From Thiohalospira halophila DSM 15071 (GTDB lineage Bacteria; Pseudomonadota; Gammaproteobacteria; Thiohalospirales; Thiohalospiraceae), in the NCBI RefSeq assembly GCF_900112605.1, contig NZ_FOMJ01000005.1, positions 144,019 to 208,018 on the forward strand: 64,000 nucleotides of DNA. Direction: 5' to 3'. Positions 54,179 through 62,693 of this stretch are shown one piece after another. The notes beneath the pieces were generated by a model. That model was not told where the DNA came from. It worked only from the letters and a program-made list of their open reading frames with translations, and made no database searches. Position 1 is the stretch's first letter, and each line of letters begins with the position of its first letter. Made by a program: the position numbers and the translations under genes.

Positions 54179-54772
54179 CTACTGCTGGCCGCTACCCGGC
54201 ATGCCGCCGCCACGGTTGCCCCCGCCGGACATGCCGCCGCGGGCGTTCATGGCCTCCTGCTGGGCGGAGCGCAGATCCTCGATGATCTGCTCGGTCTCCG
54301 GATTCTCCTCCTTCATGGCGTTGAAGGTGTTCTCCTGGAGATCCTGGCGCGCCTGTTTGACCTCCTCCTGCTGCATGGCCTTGCGCTGGGCCTGCATGAG
54401 GCTCTGCTGCTCCTGGCGGAACTCCTGCATGAGATTGCGGCGTTCCTCACCCTGGGCCTCGGAGAGCTTCGGCTGGATCTCCTCCAGCCGGTCGATCCGC
54501 TTCTGGGGCTCGGCGCCCTGTTCCTTCATGGTCTCCATGAGCAGGTCCTGGAACTCCTCCCGCTGCTCCTGCAGCTCGGGGTTGGCCTCGATGGCCTTCT
54601 GCTCGATCTGGTTGAGCCGCTGGCCCAGCTCCATGACCTTCTTCTGGGCCTCCTGCGCGGCGCCGCCGCCCTGTCCCTGCTGCTGGCCCATGCCCTGCCC
54701 CATGCCCTGGGCCATGGCGGTGCCGGAACCGGCGATGAGGAGGGCCGCAAGCGCGGTTACGAATCGCTGCAT
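54179..54772 (-). CDS. Secreted Gln/Glu-rich coiled-coil protein, unknown function
   Basis: A 197-residue protein. The ATG at 54772 gives a clean signal peptide (1-22, ending GTAMAQ). The mature part starts and ends with Gly/Met/Gln-rich segments (GMGQGMGQQQGQGGG; MSGGGNRGGGMPGSGQQ) and has a long central helix region rich in E, Q, R and L (about 40-170), without a LTXXQ motif. Chaperone-like proteins of the CpxP/ZraP type have a similar shape, but no homology can be claimed. It lies 58 bp downstream of a SARP-STAND gene and 6 bp upstream of the CobW-like gene. Confidence 0.75.
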   Translation of the reverse strand: MQRFVTALAALLIAGSGTAMAQGMGQGMGQQQGQGGGAAQEAQKKVMELGQRLNQIEQKAIEANPELQEQREEFQDLLMETMKEQGAEPQKRIDRLEEIQPKLSEAQGEERRNLMQEFRQEQQSLMQAQRKAMQQEEVKQARQDLQENTFNAMKEENPETEQIIEDLRSAQQEAMNARGGMSGGGNRGGGMPGSGQQ

Positions 54773-54830
54773 GTAAAGATACCTGTCGTTGGGGGATTCT
54801 GGCACTTTAACAGGGGCGCGACGCGCCCTG

Positions 54831-57800
54831 TCAATTCGGCGCCACTCCCTCGGTGGGGCAATACGAACCATCCGTCAGTTCCGGGAGTTCCGCCGGCTCG
54901 CCATCGGCCTCCAGGGCGGCCAGCGCCGCCTCGTAATCGGCCCGATCCGTCTCGCCGCCCAGTTCCGCCGCCCGGCTGGCCGCCCGCAGCCAGGGGACCA
55001 GGGCATACTGCCCGCGCGCGACTTCCGCGGCTGCCCGGTAGGCGTGCAGGGCCTGCTCGGGCTGATCCGGGTGAACCTGCCGCAGGGCATCCCCCTCGCG
55101 GCGACGGCGCTCGGCCCGGTCGTGGCCCTGCCGGTAGCGCGCCTCCGCCTCGGCCTCCTCCGCCAGTACGGCCAGCGCCCCCTCCCCGTCCCCCAGGGCG
55201 AGATGGGCCTCGGCGAGGATGAGCTGGAAGAGGCCGACCACCGCCGGCATGGCCTCGCGACTCCCCGCCACCGTGGGCGCCAGCCGGACCACGGCCGCGG
55301 ATTCACCGTGGCGTGCGGCCAGCCAGGCGGAGAGCGCCTCGGCCGCCATCTGCCAGATCGGCAAACGGTAGTCGGCCACGGTGGCCTCCAGTTCCGGCAG
55401 CACCGCGGCGACGCAGGCCTCGTCTCCCGCCCGGACCCCCAGCAGGCCCTGGAAGGCCAGGGCCATGGCCCGGTCCTGCGGGCGCCGCCGCCGCGCCTCC
55501 GCCACCGTCTCCTCGGCCACGCGGCGGGCCCTGGCGGCCCGTCCCAGGAACCACTCGTCCCAGGCGAGGAAGGCCCCAGCCATGAGCCACGGATCATCCC
55601 CCAGCGGCGGGGCCGTATCCGGCGGCCAGCTCCGCGCCTGCAGGGCGTGATGGCGACTGACAGCGAACTCCCCGGCAAAGAAGTAGTCGTTCGCCAGGGC
55701 GTAGTGGGCCCGCTGGAGGGCGCCGGCCTCGCGCATGCGGATGGCCAGCCCCAGCAGCCGGCGCCCGCTCGCGCCCTCGGAGGAACGGCCGCCGCGCCGG
55801 GAGGACTCGCCGTGCCACAGGCACCACATGACCTGGAAGACCTCGTGGATCCGCCCCACGGTCCCGCAGAGCTGGTAGGCGCGGTCGAGGACGGCGCTGG
55901 CCGATTCGCTGGCGTACTCCCCCTGCACGAGATAGGCACTCCCCTGCACCAGCCGGTAGTCCAGCTCCTGCCGGTCCCGCTCGGAACTCGCCTCCTTTTG
56001 CATCACCAGCTTGAGCCCCTGGCGCAGATGGCGCAGCGCCTCGGTGGGGGCGGAGCGATGGAGGGCGAGACCGGCGGCGCGGAGCCAGTGGTCGATGGCC
56101 GCCTCGTCCTCCCCGGCGGCGGCCAGGTGGCGAGCCACCCATTCGGGATGGGCGCGCGCCAGGGCGGGGAACTGCTCGCGCAGCGCCCCGGCGATGGCGG
56201 CGTGGGCCTCCTCGCGATCCGACGGGAGCAGCGACTGGTAGGCGGCCTCCTGGATCAGGGCGTGCCGGAAGCGGATCACCTCCAGCCGCTCCCCCTCCCC
56301 CTGCTCGCGCTCGACCACACCCTCTTCCAGGAGGGCCCGGATTCCGTGGTCCACGGTCTCCTCATCCCACGGACTGATGGCCAGCAGGAGTTCGCGCTGG
56401 AAGCTGCGGCCCAGGCTGGCGGCCAGCTGGGCCACGGGCAGCCAGCGCCCCAGGCGGTGGATCCGGGCATCCAGCAGGTCCTGCAGGGTCTCCGGGATGC
56501 CCAGGCGCTCGCTCAGGTCGTCCCCCGCGGCCAGCATGCGCGCGGTCTCCTCCACGTAGAGGGGGACGCCGTCGGTGAACCGGACCACCAGGTCCAGCGC
56601 CTCGTCATCCAGAACCCCGCCCACCACGGCACTGGCCAGCGCACGGGTATCCGACGGCCCCAGCGGCGCCAGGTCCAGATGTTCCATGTTCTCGTCGCAC
56701 CCCGGGCGGAAGTCCGGCCGGGCGGTAATCAGCATCAGCGTGGGCCGCTCCCCGGCCCGGTTGTGGATCCCGTTGAGGAGTTCGCAGGTGGCGCTGTCCG
56801 CCCAGTGCACATCCTCCACCAGCAGGAGCAGCGGCCGTGTTCCCGCCCCCCGTTCCAGCAGGTCCGCCAGGGCCGCCCCCACGACGCCCGCCGGGACGGC
56901 AGGGGTAGTCTCGCTCGTTCCCCACCGCTCCTCCCCGGTACGGGTCCGGAGGAGGGGCGCAAGCCGGGCAAGGACCGCTCCGGGATCCGCGTAGAGCTCG
57001 CCCACGTAGCGGGCCAGCCGGGCGTGGCGCTCACCCTCGTCGGCCGCCGGCTCCAGGCCCAGGAGCTGGTTCATGAACTCGATGACCGGCCAGTAGGTGG
57101 ACTCCTGGAAATTCTCGCTGCAGTGGATCTCGTGAACCACCGGCCTCTCGGGCAGGGTCGCCAGCACCTCGGCCAGCAGGCGCGATTTACCCACGCCGGC
57201 CTCTCCCCGGAGCATCAGGGCACCGCCCTGACCCCGTCCCAGCGCCTCCAGATGGCGGCGCAGTCTTTCGGCCTCCGCACTCCGGCCGATGAGGGGCGGC
57301 GGGGGGGCCGTGCGAGCCTCCAGGCGGTCCCGGGCCCCGGTGGTATCGACCACGCGCCACAGCCCGTCGCCCATCGCCTCGCAGCGGTAGTAGCCCTGGA
57401 CCAGACGCCGCGTGGCATCGCTGGCCACCAGCTCCCCGGCCACCGCGCGGTCCCGGACGGCCACCACCGTCGCCGGCACGCGCCCCATGAGCTCATTACC
57501 CTGGGAGATGACCACCGTGCCGGAGTGGACGGCGGCGCGGGCGTGCGGCTCGGTCTCCAGGATGGCGAGGGCCGCCGCCACGGCGGCGCGCGCCGCCCCC
57601 TCCCGGGGCAGGGGATAGCCGAACCAGGCCAGGACGCCGCTGCCATGGAAGTCCGGGACGCAGCCGCCCCACTCCTCGACGCGGCGCTGGATTCCGGTCC
57701 GCGCCGAGGCGCTCACCGCCAGCGCCTCTTCGGCATCCTCGGCGGCACAATCCACGTAGAGCGCGGTCAGGCGCCGGCTTTCCGGGCGACCCGGCGGGGG

Positions 57801-58544
57801 CGGCGGTGGCGGCGCCTCGCCCCGGGTGAGCTGGTCGCGCAGGGCCTGGAGGTCCGGCCCCGGTTCGGTTCCCAGCTCCTCGGCCAGGACATCGGCCAGC
57901 CGCCGGTACTGCGCCTCCACCGCGGCCGTGTCCCCGTCGGCGGCGTGGCGGCGCATGAGGGCGGCGTGGGCCTCCTCCTCCCAGGGCTCCAGCTCCAGCA
58001 GGCGCTCTGCCAGCTGCTGCCACTCGCCGCGCTGGTCGGCGGCCTCGGCCAGGGCCAGTGCCCGGCGGAAGAGATCCACGGCCAGGGCCTGGAGGTGGTC
58101 GCGCCACTCCAGGGTCCACTCCTCCAGGGCATCGAGCCCCAGCGGCGGGAGGCAGTCATCCAGAAAGGGACCACGGTAGAGCGCCGCGGCCCCGGTCAGA
58201 TCGCCCCGCTCCGTCGACTCGTTCAGGCGCAGGAAGTCGTGGACGTCCACGGTCACGCCGGGTGCCAGGGCCACGGTCTGCCGACCCACGGTCAGGGGAA
58301 TCACCTCCCCCAGCTGGTGGCGGAGCTTGTGCAGGACCTGGCGGAGGTTGCTGCGCGCGGCCGGGGCCGCGTGGTCGGGCCAGAAGAGGTCCAGGAGGCA
58401 CTCGCGGGAGGTTTCACCCTCCACGGCGATGTAGAACAGGAGCAGATGCAGCTTGTCGTGCCCCCCCAGGGGGCGCACGGTTTCGCCGTTCCGGGCCCGT
58501 GGCGGGCCCAGCAGCTCGAGACGGACGGTTGTTCCCTCCCCCAT
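54831..58544 (-). CDS. SARP-STAND regulator, large form (BTAD, cyclase-like, AAA+ NTPase, TPR)
   Basis: A 1237-residue multidomain transcription regulator. Residues 6-95 are an OmpR-type winged helix (SRECLLDLFWPDHAAPAARSNLRQVLHKLR) and 98-245 a bacterial transcriptional activation domain of TPR-like helices. Residues 255-400 resemble class III nucleotidyl cyclases (VLAWFGYPLPREGAARAAV) but lack the metal-binding Asp pair, so catalysis is unlikely. A STAND-type NTPase follows: Walker A RGEAGVGKSR (446-455) and Walker B LLLLVEDVHWAD near 590. About 500 C-terminal residues look like TPR sensor repeats. A start at ATG 58544 follows an extended -10 (58586-58578). Confidence 0.88.
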   Translation of the reverse strand: MGEGTTVRLELLGPPRARNGETVRPLGGHDKLHLLLFYIAVEGETSRECLLDLFWPDHAAPAARSNLRQVLHKLRHQLGEVIPLTVGRQTVALAPGVTVDVHDFLRLNESTERGDLTGAAALYRGPFLDDCLPPLGLDALEEWTLEWRDHLQALAVDLFRRALALAEAADQRGEWQQLAERLLELEPWEEEAHAALMRRHAADGDTAAVEAQYRRLADVLAEELGTEPGPDLQALRDQLTRGEAPPPPPPPGRPESRRLTALYVDCAAEDAEEALAVSASARTGIQRRVEEWGGCVPDFHGSGVLAWFGYPLPREGAARAAVAAALAILETEPHARAAVHSGTVVISQGNELMGRVPATVVAVRDRAVAGELVASDATRRLVQGYYRCEAMGDGLWRVVDTTGARDRLEARTAPPPPLIGRSAEAERLRRHLEALGRGQGGALMLRGEAGVGKSRLLAEVLATLPERPVVHEIHCSENFQESTYWPVIEFMNQLLGLEPAADEGERHARLARYVGELYADPGAVLARLAPLLRTRTGEERWGTSETTPAVPAGVVGAALADLLERGAGTRPLLLLVEDVHWADSATCELLNGIHNRAGERPTLMLITARPDFRPGCDENMEHLDLAPLGPSDTRALASAVVGGVLDDEALDLVVRFTDGVPLYVEETARMLAAGDDLSERLGIPETLQDLLDARIHRLGRWLPVAQLAASLGRSFQRELLLAISPWDEETVDHGIRALLEEGVVEREQGEGERLEVIRFRHALIQEAAYQSLLPSDREEAHAAIAGALREQFPALARAHPEWVARHLAAAGEDEAAIDHWLRAAGLALHRSAPTEALRHLRQGLKLVMQKEASSERDRQELDYRLVQGSAYLVQGEYASESASAVLDRAYQLCGTVGRIHEVFQVMWCLWHGESSRRGGRSSEGASGRRLLGLAIRMREAGALQRAHYALANDYFFAGEFAVSRHHALQARSWPPDTAPPLGDDPWLMAGAFLAWDEWFLGRAARARRVAEETVAEARRRRPQDRAMALAFQGLLGVRAGDEACVAAVLPELEATVADYRLPIWQMAAEALSAWLAARHGESAAVVRLAPTVAGSREAMPAVVGLFQLILAEAHLALGDGEGALAVLAEEAEAEARYRQGHDRAERRRREGDALRQVHPDQPEQALHAYRAAAEVARGQYALVPWLRAASRAAELGGETDRADYEAALAALEADGEPAELPELTDGSYCPTEGVAPN

Positions 58545-58577
58545 GCTGTCTCCTCGTCCCCTCGGGCGGGGATCTTC

Positions 58578-58597
58578 CTTATACCACCGTTACAACG
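58578..58597 (-). promoter_or_regulatory. Extended -10 promoter and inverted repeat upstream of the large SARP-STAND gene
   Basis: On the minus strand TGGTATAAG (58586-58578) is an extended -10. It is immediately preceded by CCGTT-GT-AACGG, which contains the octamer-like GTAACGGT also found in the diguanylate cyclase promoter at 61076. Confidence 0.45.
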
Positions 58598-58624
58598 GAT
58601 GTGTGGCAGTCGGCACGAGCCTCC

Positions 58625-60868
58625 TCAGTCGACCAGCTCCCCCCTCGGGTATTCCTCGGGATATTCCTCACCCAGGGCCTCCAGCCGGGCAGCCAGGGCG
58701 CGATACTCGGAGCGGGGAAGGCTGTCCAGAATGGCCTCCTGCAGCAGGGCATGGCGGAAACGGAGGCCCTCCTCGCCCTCGCGCAGGAACAGGCCGGCCG
58801 CCACCAGCCGCTCCAGCCCGGTCCCGGCCTCCGGTTCGGCGGCGAGGATGAGCGAGCGAGGGAAGGCGTAGCCCGCCACGGCCGCCAGCCGCGCCAGGGG
58901 GCGGTCTTCACCCAGCTCGTCCACGCTGGCGGCGAGCAGGTCCTGGAGACGGCGGGGCACGCCGGCACCCCGCGCCTTCCCCTGGCGCGCCACCTCCTCC
59001 AGATAGAGCGGGTTACCCCCCGCCAGCTGCAGCAGGCGCTCCTCCGTCGCCGGATCCCGCGGACCGTCCACCGCCCGGAGCAGGGTGCGCGCCGCCTCCT
59101 CGGGGAGCGCCCCCAGCTCCACCACCTCGTCCACCTCGCCGGGGAGATAGCCGTCCGCTCGCGTCGCCATGAGGAGGAAGAGGGGGCGACCCCGGGCCAC
59201 CCGGACCAGACGCTCCAGCAGTTCGCAGGTGGAGGGGTCCATCCACTGCAGGTCGTCCAGGAGCCAGACGGTGGGCTGACGGTCGGCCATCGCGGCCACG
59301 ATGGCCGCCAGGAGATCCAGGATCGCCGTGCGTTGTTCCGGGGAGGTCAACGGCCGCTCGTCGCCGTCCACCAGGCCCTGGAGATTCTCGATCACCTCGG
59401 GGACCACCTCGGGCCCGGCGGACACCCCCCAGTTGGCCAGCATGGCCTCGATCCGCCCCTGGTAGATGGGCAGCAACCGGCGCAGATAGTCCAGCACCGG
59501 GGCCAGGGGGTGGTGTTGATCCGCCGGGTCGCAGACGAGCTCCCGGACCATGAGGCCCCCTTCGGTGGCGACCCTCTCGCGAAAGGCGACGAGCAGCCGG
59601 GTCTTCCCCATCCCCGACGCCCCGCGCAGGGCCAGTGACCCGCCCCGACCGCCCCGCGCGGCCTCCCAGGCGGCCTCCATCCGACCCAGCTCCGCCTCTC
59701 GCCCCACCAGCGGAGTGGACGGGGAACGGGCAGCGGCGGCCAGGCGGTGGGAGCGGTCGGTCTCGCCGAGGACGCGGCACCCCGCCTGGTCGGCCTCGAA
59801 GACGAACCGACCCTCCAGCCCCTGGACCACGGCGTTCGCCGCCCGGACCTGTCCACCAGCGGCCCGGTACGCCTGGTCGAAGGCCGCCCGGGCCACCTCG
59901 CCCCCGGCCTCCGGGTGGGCCGGTTGCGAGGTGGTCAGGGTCAGCCCGCTGGCCACGCCGGCCCGCAGCCAGGACGGGCCGCCGGAGATGGCGACGAGGG
60001 CCGCGCGCAATGCCCGGCTCGGTGCATTTTCACTGGCCCGGGGATAGCCGAACCAGGCCACGAGACCGCCTCCGGGAAAGGCCACCACATGGCCGCCATG
60101 CTCGGCGAGGATCCCGCTCAGCCGCTCCATCTCGGCGACCAGGGCATCCGGCGCCGGGTCCCTGTCGCCGGCAAAGGGGTCCAGATGGACCACGGTAACC
60201 GGCCGGCGCTCCATTGCCCCGGGCTCCCGGGTCTCCGCCCCCGGCACGGAGAGCGGCGCCGCGGCCTCCAGCTCCGCCAGCCAGCGCGGGCGGCGACCGG
60301 CCAGGACCGCCGGGTAGCGGCGGACCAGGCGCAGGGCGCCGGCGTCATCCCCCGCTGCCCGCCGCGCCGTCACGGCCTGCTCCAGGAGGTAGAGGGCGCG
60401 GTCGGCCAGGGCTCGGCGACGCTGATGCATCCACTCGTCGTAGGCCGGCAGCGTCCGGCCCTCGGGATAGCCCTCCAGGAAGGGGCCGCGCCAGGCCTCG
60501 AGCACCGCGGGCTCCTGGTCGTGGACCGCTGACTCCGCCACCGCGTCCAGCAGCTCCGCCGCATCCACTCGGCACTGCGGCCCCACCATCAGGGTCACCG
60601 TGGTGCGGTCCACCACCAGCGCCTCCGCCGCGGGCTGGCAGAGGTGGCGCACCTTGTAGAGGCACTGGCGCAGGCTCAACCGCGCCGGTTCCGGACCCTT
60701 CTCCGCCCAGAAGAGCTCCGCCAGCCGCTCCCGTCGGCAGGGGATGCCGGCGTGGGCGGCCAGGTAGTAGAGCAGCAGGTGGGGCCGGTCAAAACAGCCC
60801 GATTCCATCCCCCCATCCGGCTGCCGGATGCGGGGAGCTCCCAGGAGCTCGATGGCTAGGCGGGACAT
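58625..60868 (-). CDS. SARP-STAND regulator, short form (BTAD, cyclase-like, AAA+ NTPase)
   Basis: A 747-residue paralogue of the next gene. It has the winged helix (to about 95; RRERLAELFWAEKGPEPARLSLRQCLYKVRHL), BTAD (100-210), a more decayed cyclase-like domain (220-370, still with GLVAWFGYP) and the NTPase (Walker A RGASGMGKTR at 415-424, Walker B WLLDDLQWMD). It ends soon after the NTPase winged helix, lacking the TPR sensor array of the large form. The ATG at 60868 follows an AT-rich leader. It is divergent from a PAS-GGDEF gene with a 284-bp gap between them. Confidence 0.87.
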   Translation of the reverse strand: MSRLAIELLGAPRIRQPDGGMESGCFDRPHLLLYYLAAHAGIPCRRERLAELFWAEKGPEPARLSLRQCLYKVRHLCQPAAEALVVDRTTVTLMVGPQCRVDAAELLDAVAESAVHDQEPAVLEAWRGPFLEGYPEGRTLPAYDEWMHQRRRALADRALYLLEQAVTARRAAGDDAGALRLVRRYPAVLAGRRPRWLAELEAAAPLSVPGAETREPGAMERRPVTVVHLDPFAGDRDPAPDALVAEMERLSGILAEHGGHVVAFPGGGLVAWFGYPRASENAPSRALRAALVAISGGPSWLRAGVASGLTLTTSQPAHPEAGGEVARAAFDQAYRAAGGQVRAANAVVQGLEGRFVFEADQAGCRVLGETDRSHRLAAAARSPSTPLVGREAELGRMEAAWEAARGGRGGSLALRGASGMGKTRLLVAFRERVATEGGLMVRELVCDPADQHHPLAPVLDYLRRLLPIYQGRIEAMLANWGVSAGPEVVPEVIENLQGLVDGDERPLTSPEQRTAILDLLAAIVAAMADRQPTVWLLDDLQWMDPSTCELLERLVRVARGRPLFLLMATRADGYLPGEVDEVVELGALPEEAARTLLRAVDGPRDPATEERLLQLAGGNPLYLEEVARQGKARGAGVPRRLQDLLAASVDELGEDRPLARLAAVAGYAFPRSLILAAEPEAGTGLERLVAAGLFLREGEEGLRFRHALLQEAILDSLPRSEYRALAARLEALGEEYPEEYPRGELVD

Positions 60869-61075
60869 GGTGACATGGCAGGCCTTCCGGAAATTGTATT
60901 TATTTTCTTCTCAACATAGACGCGAATGCCGGGTTTTCCTACGGACCCGGATGCGAGGGCTCCAAAAATTGTTCAGCAACCGGGGAACTTCCCCCCGGAA
61001 AGCGGCCATCCGCGCTGCGCCAGCACCCCACCTCAGGCCGTTCAAAACCCGGGAACCCGGGATTCGCGGAGGGTG

Positions 61076-61106
61076 TAACGGTCCGATAACGGTCGCTTGC
61101 TAGGCT
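61076..61106 (+). promoter_or_regulatory. Putative SARP-type operator and promoter of the PAS-GGDEF gene
   Basis: Two copies of TAACGGTC (61076-61083 and 61087-61094) with an 11-bp period are followed after 6 bp by a -10-like TAGGCT (61101-61106); no -35 consensus is present. Direct repeats in one helical turn placed just upstream of the -10 are the known mode of SARP activator sites in Streptomyces. The adjacent divergent genes encode SARP-type proteins. Confidence 0.5.
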
Positions 61107-61152
61107 TTTCAGTCCGGAAAGCTGGAGCCCCTGCGAGAGGGAGGAAGCGAGC

Positions 61153-62394
61153 ATGGCCTACGAAGGGAGCGCGCTGCGGATGGCCCCGGAGAAGACATCC
61201 GCACCACCCGCGCCACTGACCGCCGACCGCTGGGCACGCCTGGACGGCGACCCCGGCTGCTACGCCATCCACATGGATGCGCGCGGCGACCTCCTGGGCG
61301 TGAGCCAGGCGCTGTGCCGGCGCCTGGGCTTCGCGCCCGGCGACCTGGCCGGGGCGCCCGTGGCCGCCCTCCTCCACCCCGACCATCGCCGAACGGACCG
61401 CGCCCACCGCATCCTGGTGGGCCGCACCGGGGAGCTGGTGGAGCTGGAATTCAGCGAGCAACGGCTCCCGGGCGGCGAGGTCCTCTGGGTCACCTCCGCC
61501 GCCGCCGACAACGAGGTCGAACCCCAGCAGGCAGACGACGACCTCCGCCGCCTCCTGGACCACCTCACCGACGCCATCCTGCTGCTGGATGGCGAGGGCC
61601 GGGTGCGCTACCTCAACCCGGCGGCCGCCAGCCTCCTGGAGCAGGACTCCGGAGAAGAGGCCACGGGGCGCTACTGGCGGGATCTCCTGGCCGTGACCGA
61701 CCACGCCGAACAGATGGTGGCCGACTGCCTGGCCGGCCGCGAGGGCAGTGAGCGCACCCTCACCCTCCGGGTGGGCAACCGCTACCGCCGGGCCGCACTC
61801 GCCTGCTCCCCCCTCCCGGGTGCCCACGGGGCCGACGGCGCCGTGATCCGCGTGACCACCGGCCGCGGCGCGGGCCTGGACGAGGAGATCGTCTACCGCG
61901 CCCGCCACGACGCCGTAACCGGCCTGCACAACCGCTGGGAGTTCGAGACCCGTCTCGACGAACGGCTCCACGACGGCCAGTCCAGCAGCCTCGCCCTGCT
62001 CGACCTGGACCGGTTCAAGGCCGTCAACGACCACGCCGGCCACGCCGCCGGCGATGCCCTGCTGCGCCGGGTGGCCAGCGCCCTGACGGCGCGCCTGCGC
62101 GCCGGGGACGAGCTGGCCCGCCTGGGCGGCGACGAATTCGCCCTGCTGCTGCCCGATTGCGAGCCCGAGGCCGCCGCCGAGCTGCTGCAGGAGACCCTGG
62201 CCGGCCTGCTGGCCAACCCCTTCTGCTTCGACGGCCAGCAGTTCGCCATCGGCTTCAGCGCCGGTATCGCCCCGGTGCAGGGCGACGACCCCCGGGCCGT
62301 CCTCGCCGCCGCCGACCGCGCCTGCTATCGCGCCAAGGCGGCCGGCCGCGGCCGGGTCGCCGTGGCCATCGGGGAGACCAGCCCCGCCGGGTAA
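61153..62394 (+). CDS. PAS-GGDEF diguanylate cyclase
   Basis: A 413-residue soluble protein. Two PAS-like domains (about 30-120, with SQALCRRLGFAPGDLAG; and 128-235, with VRYLNPAAASLLEQDSG) precede a GGDEF domain. The active site LARLGGDEFALLLP is intact, and RAGD five residues before GGDEF is a product-inhibition I-site (RXXD), so c-di-GMP synthesis with feedback is expected. The ATG at 61153 follows GGGAGGAAG. It has its own terminator and is divergent from the tandem SARP-STAND genes. Confidence 0.9.
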   Translation: MAYEGSALRMAPEKTSAPPAPLTADRWARLDGDPGCYAIHMDARGDLLGVSQALCRRLGFAPGDLAGAPVAALLHPDHRRTDRAHRILVGRTGELVELEFSEQRLPGGEVLWVTSAAADNEVEPQQADDDLRRLLDHLTDAILLLDGEGRVRYLNPAAASLLEQDSGEEATGRYWRDLLAVTDHAEQMVADCLAGREGSERTLTLRVGNRYRRAALACSPLPGAHGADGAVIRVTTGRGAGLDEEIVYRARHDAVTGLHNRWEFETRLDERLHDGQSSSLALLDLDRFKAVNDHAGHAAGDALLRRVASALTARLRAGDELARLGGDEFALLLPDCEPEAAAELLQETLAGLLANPFCFDGQQFAIGFSAGIAPVQGDDPRAVLAAADRACYRAKAAGRGRVAVAIGETSPAG

Positions 62395-62422
62395 CACCTT
62401 CCCCCTCCCCCCAGGAGCCTTT

Positions 62423-62450
62423 GGCCGGCCCCCGCGCCGGCCTTTTTTTT
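62423..62450 (+). terminator. Terminator of the PAS-GGDEF gene
   Basis: GGCCGG/CCGGCC stem around CCCCCGCG followed by eight T residues. Confidence 0.88.
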
Positions 62451-62693
62451 GGTTGGCGTGATCTCCATCACTACTTCCTTAACTACTTGTTGCAACGCCC
62501 TGATGGCTCTGCCACTTTGGCGCCCAGCCCCTCAGGGGTGGCCGCGCCGGCAGGGCAGGCGTTGCGTAAACGCAACAGACGGGGAGATCGTGGCGCAGAC
62601 ACCAACAAGACCCGTTGCAAGCCCGCCACGCCTTGTGTATACCTGTCGCGACGCTGTGACACAGCTACCTTGAAAACCACGGGAGATGGGAAA
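62451..62693 (+). promoter_or_regulatory. Regulatory region of the porin gene
   Basis: A promoter-like TTGCAA (62615-62620), 16-bp spacer and GTATAC (62637-62642) lie about 50 bp before the ATG. Upstream is a 7-bp inverted repeat GTTGCGT-AA-ACGCAAC (about 62562-62577), with further GTTGCAA motifs at about 62491 and 62614. These could be operator half-sites. No protein gene is seen in this 243-bp region. Confidence 0.45.

Noticed and set aside
54789..58871. A 1360-codon open frame on the plus strand opposite the large SARP-STAND gene
   Set aside because: It mirrors a gene with clear domains; its translation is low-complexity and lacks motifs. Long antisense frames are expected in DNA this GC-rich.
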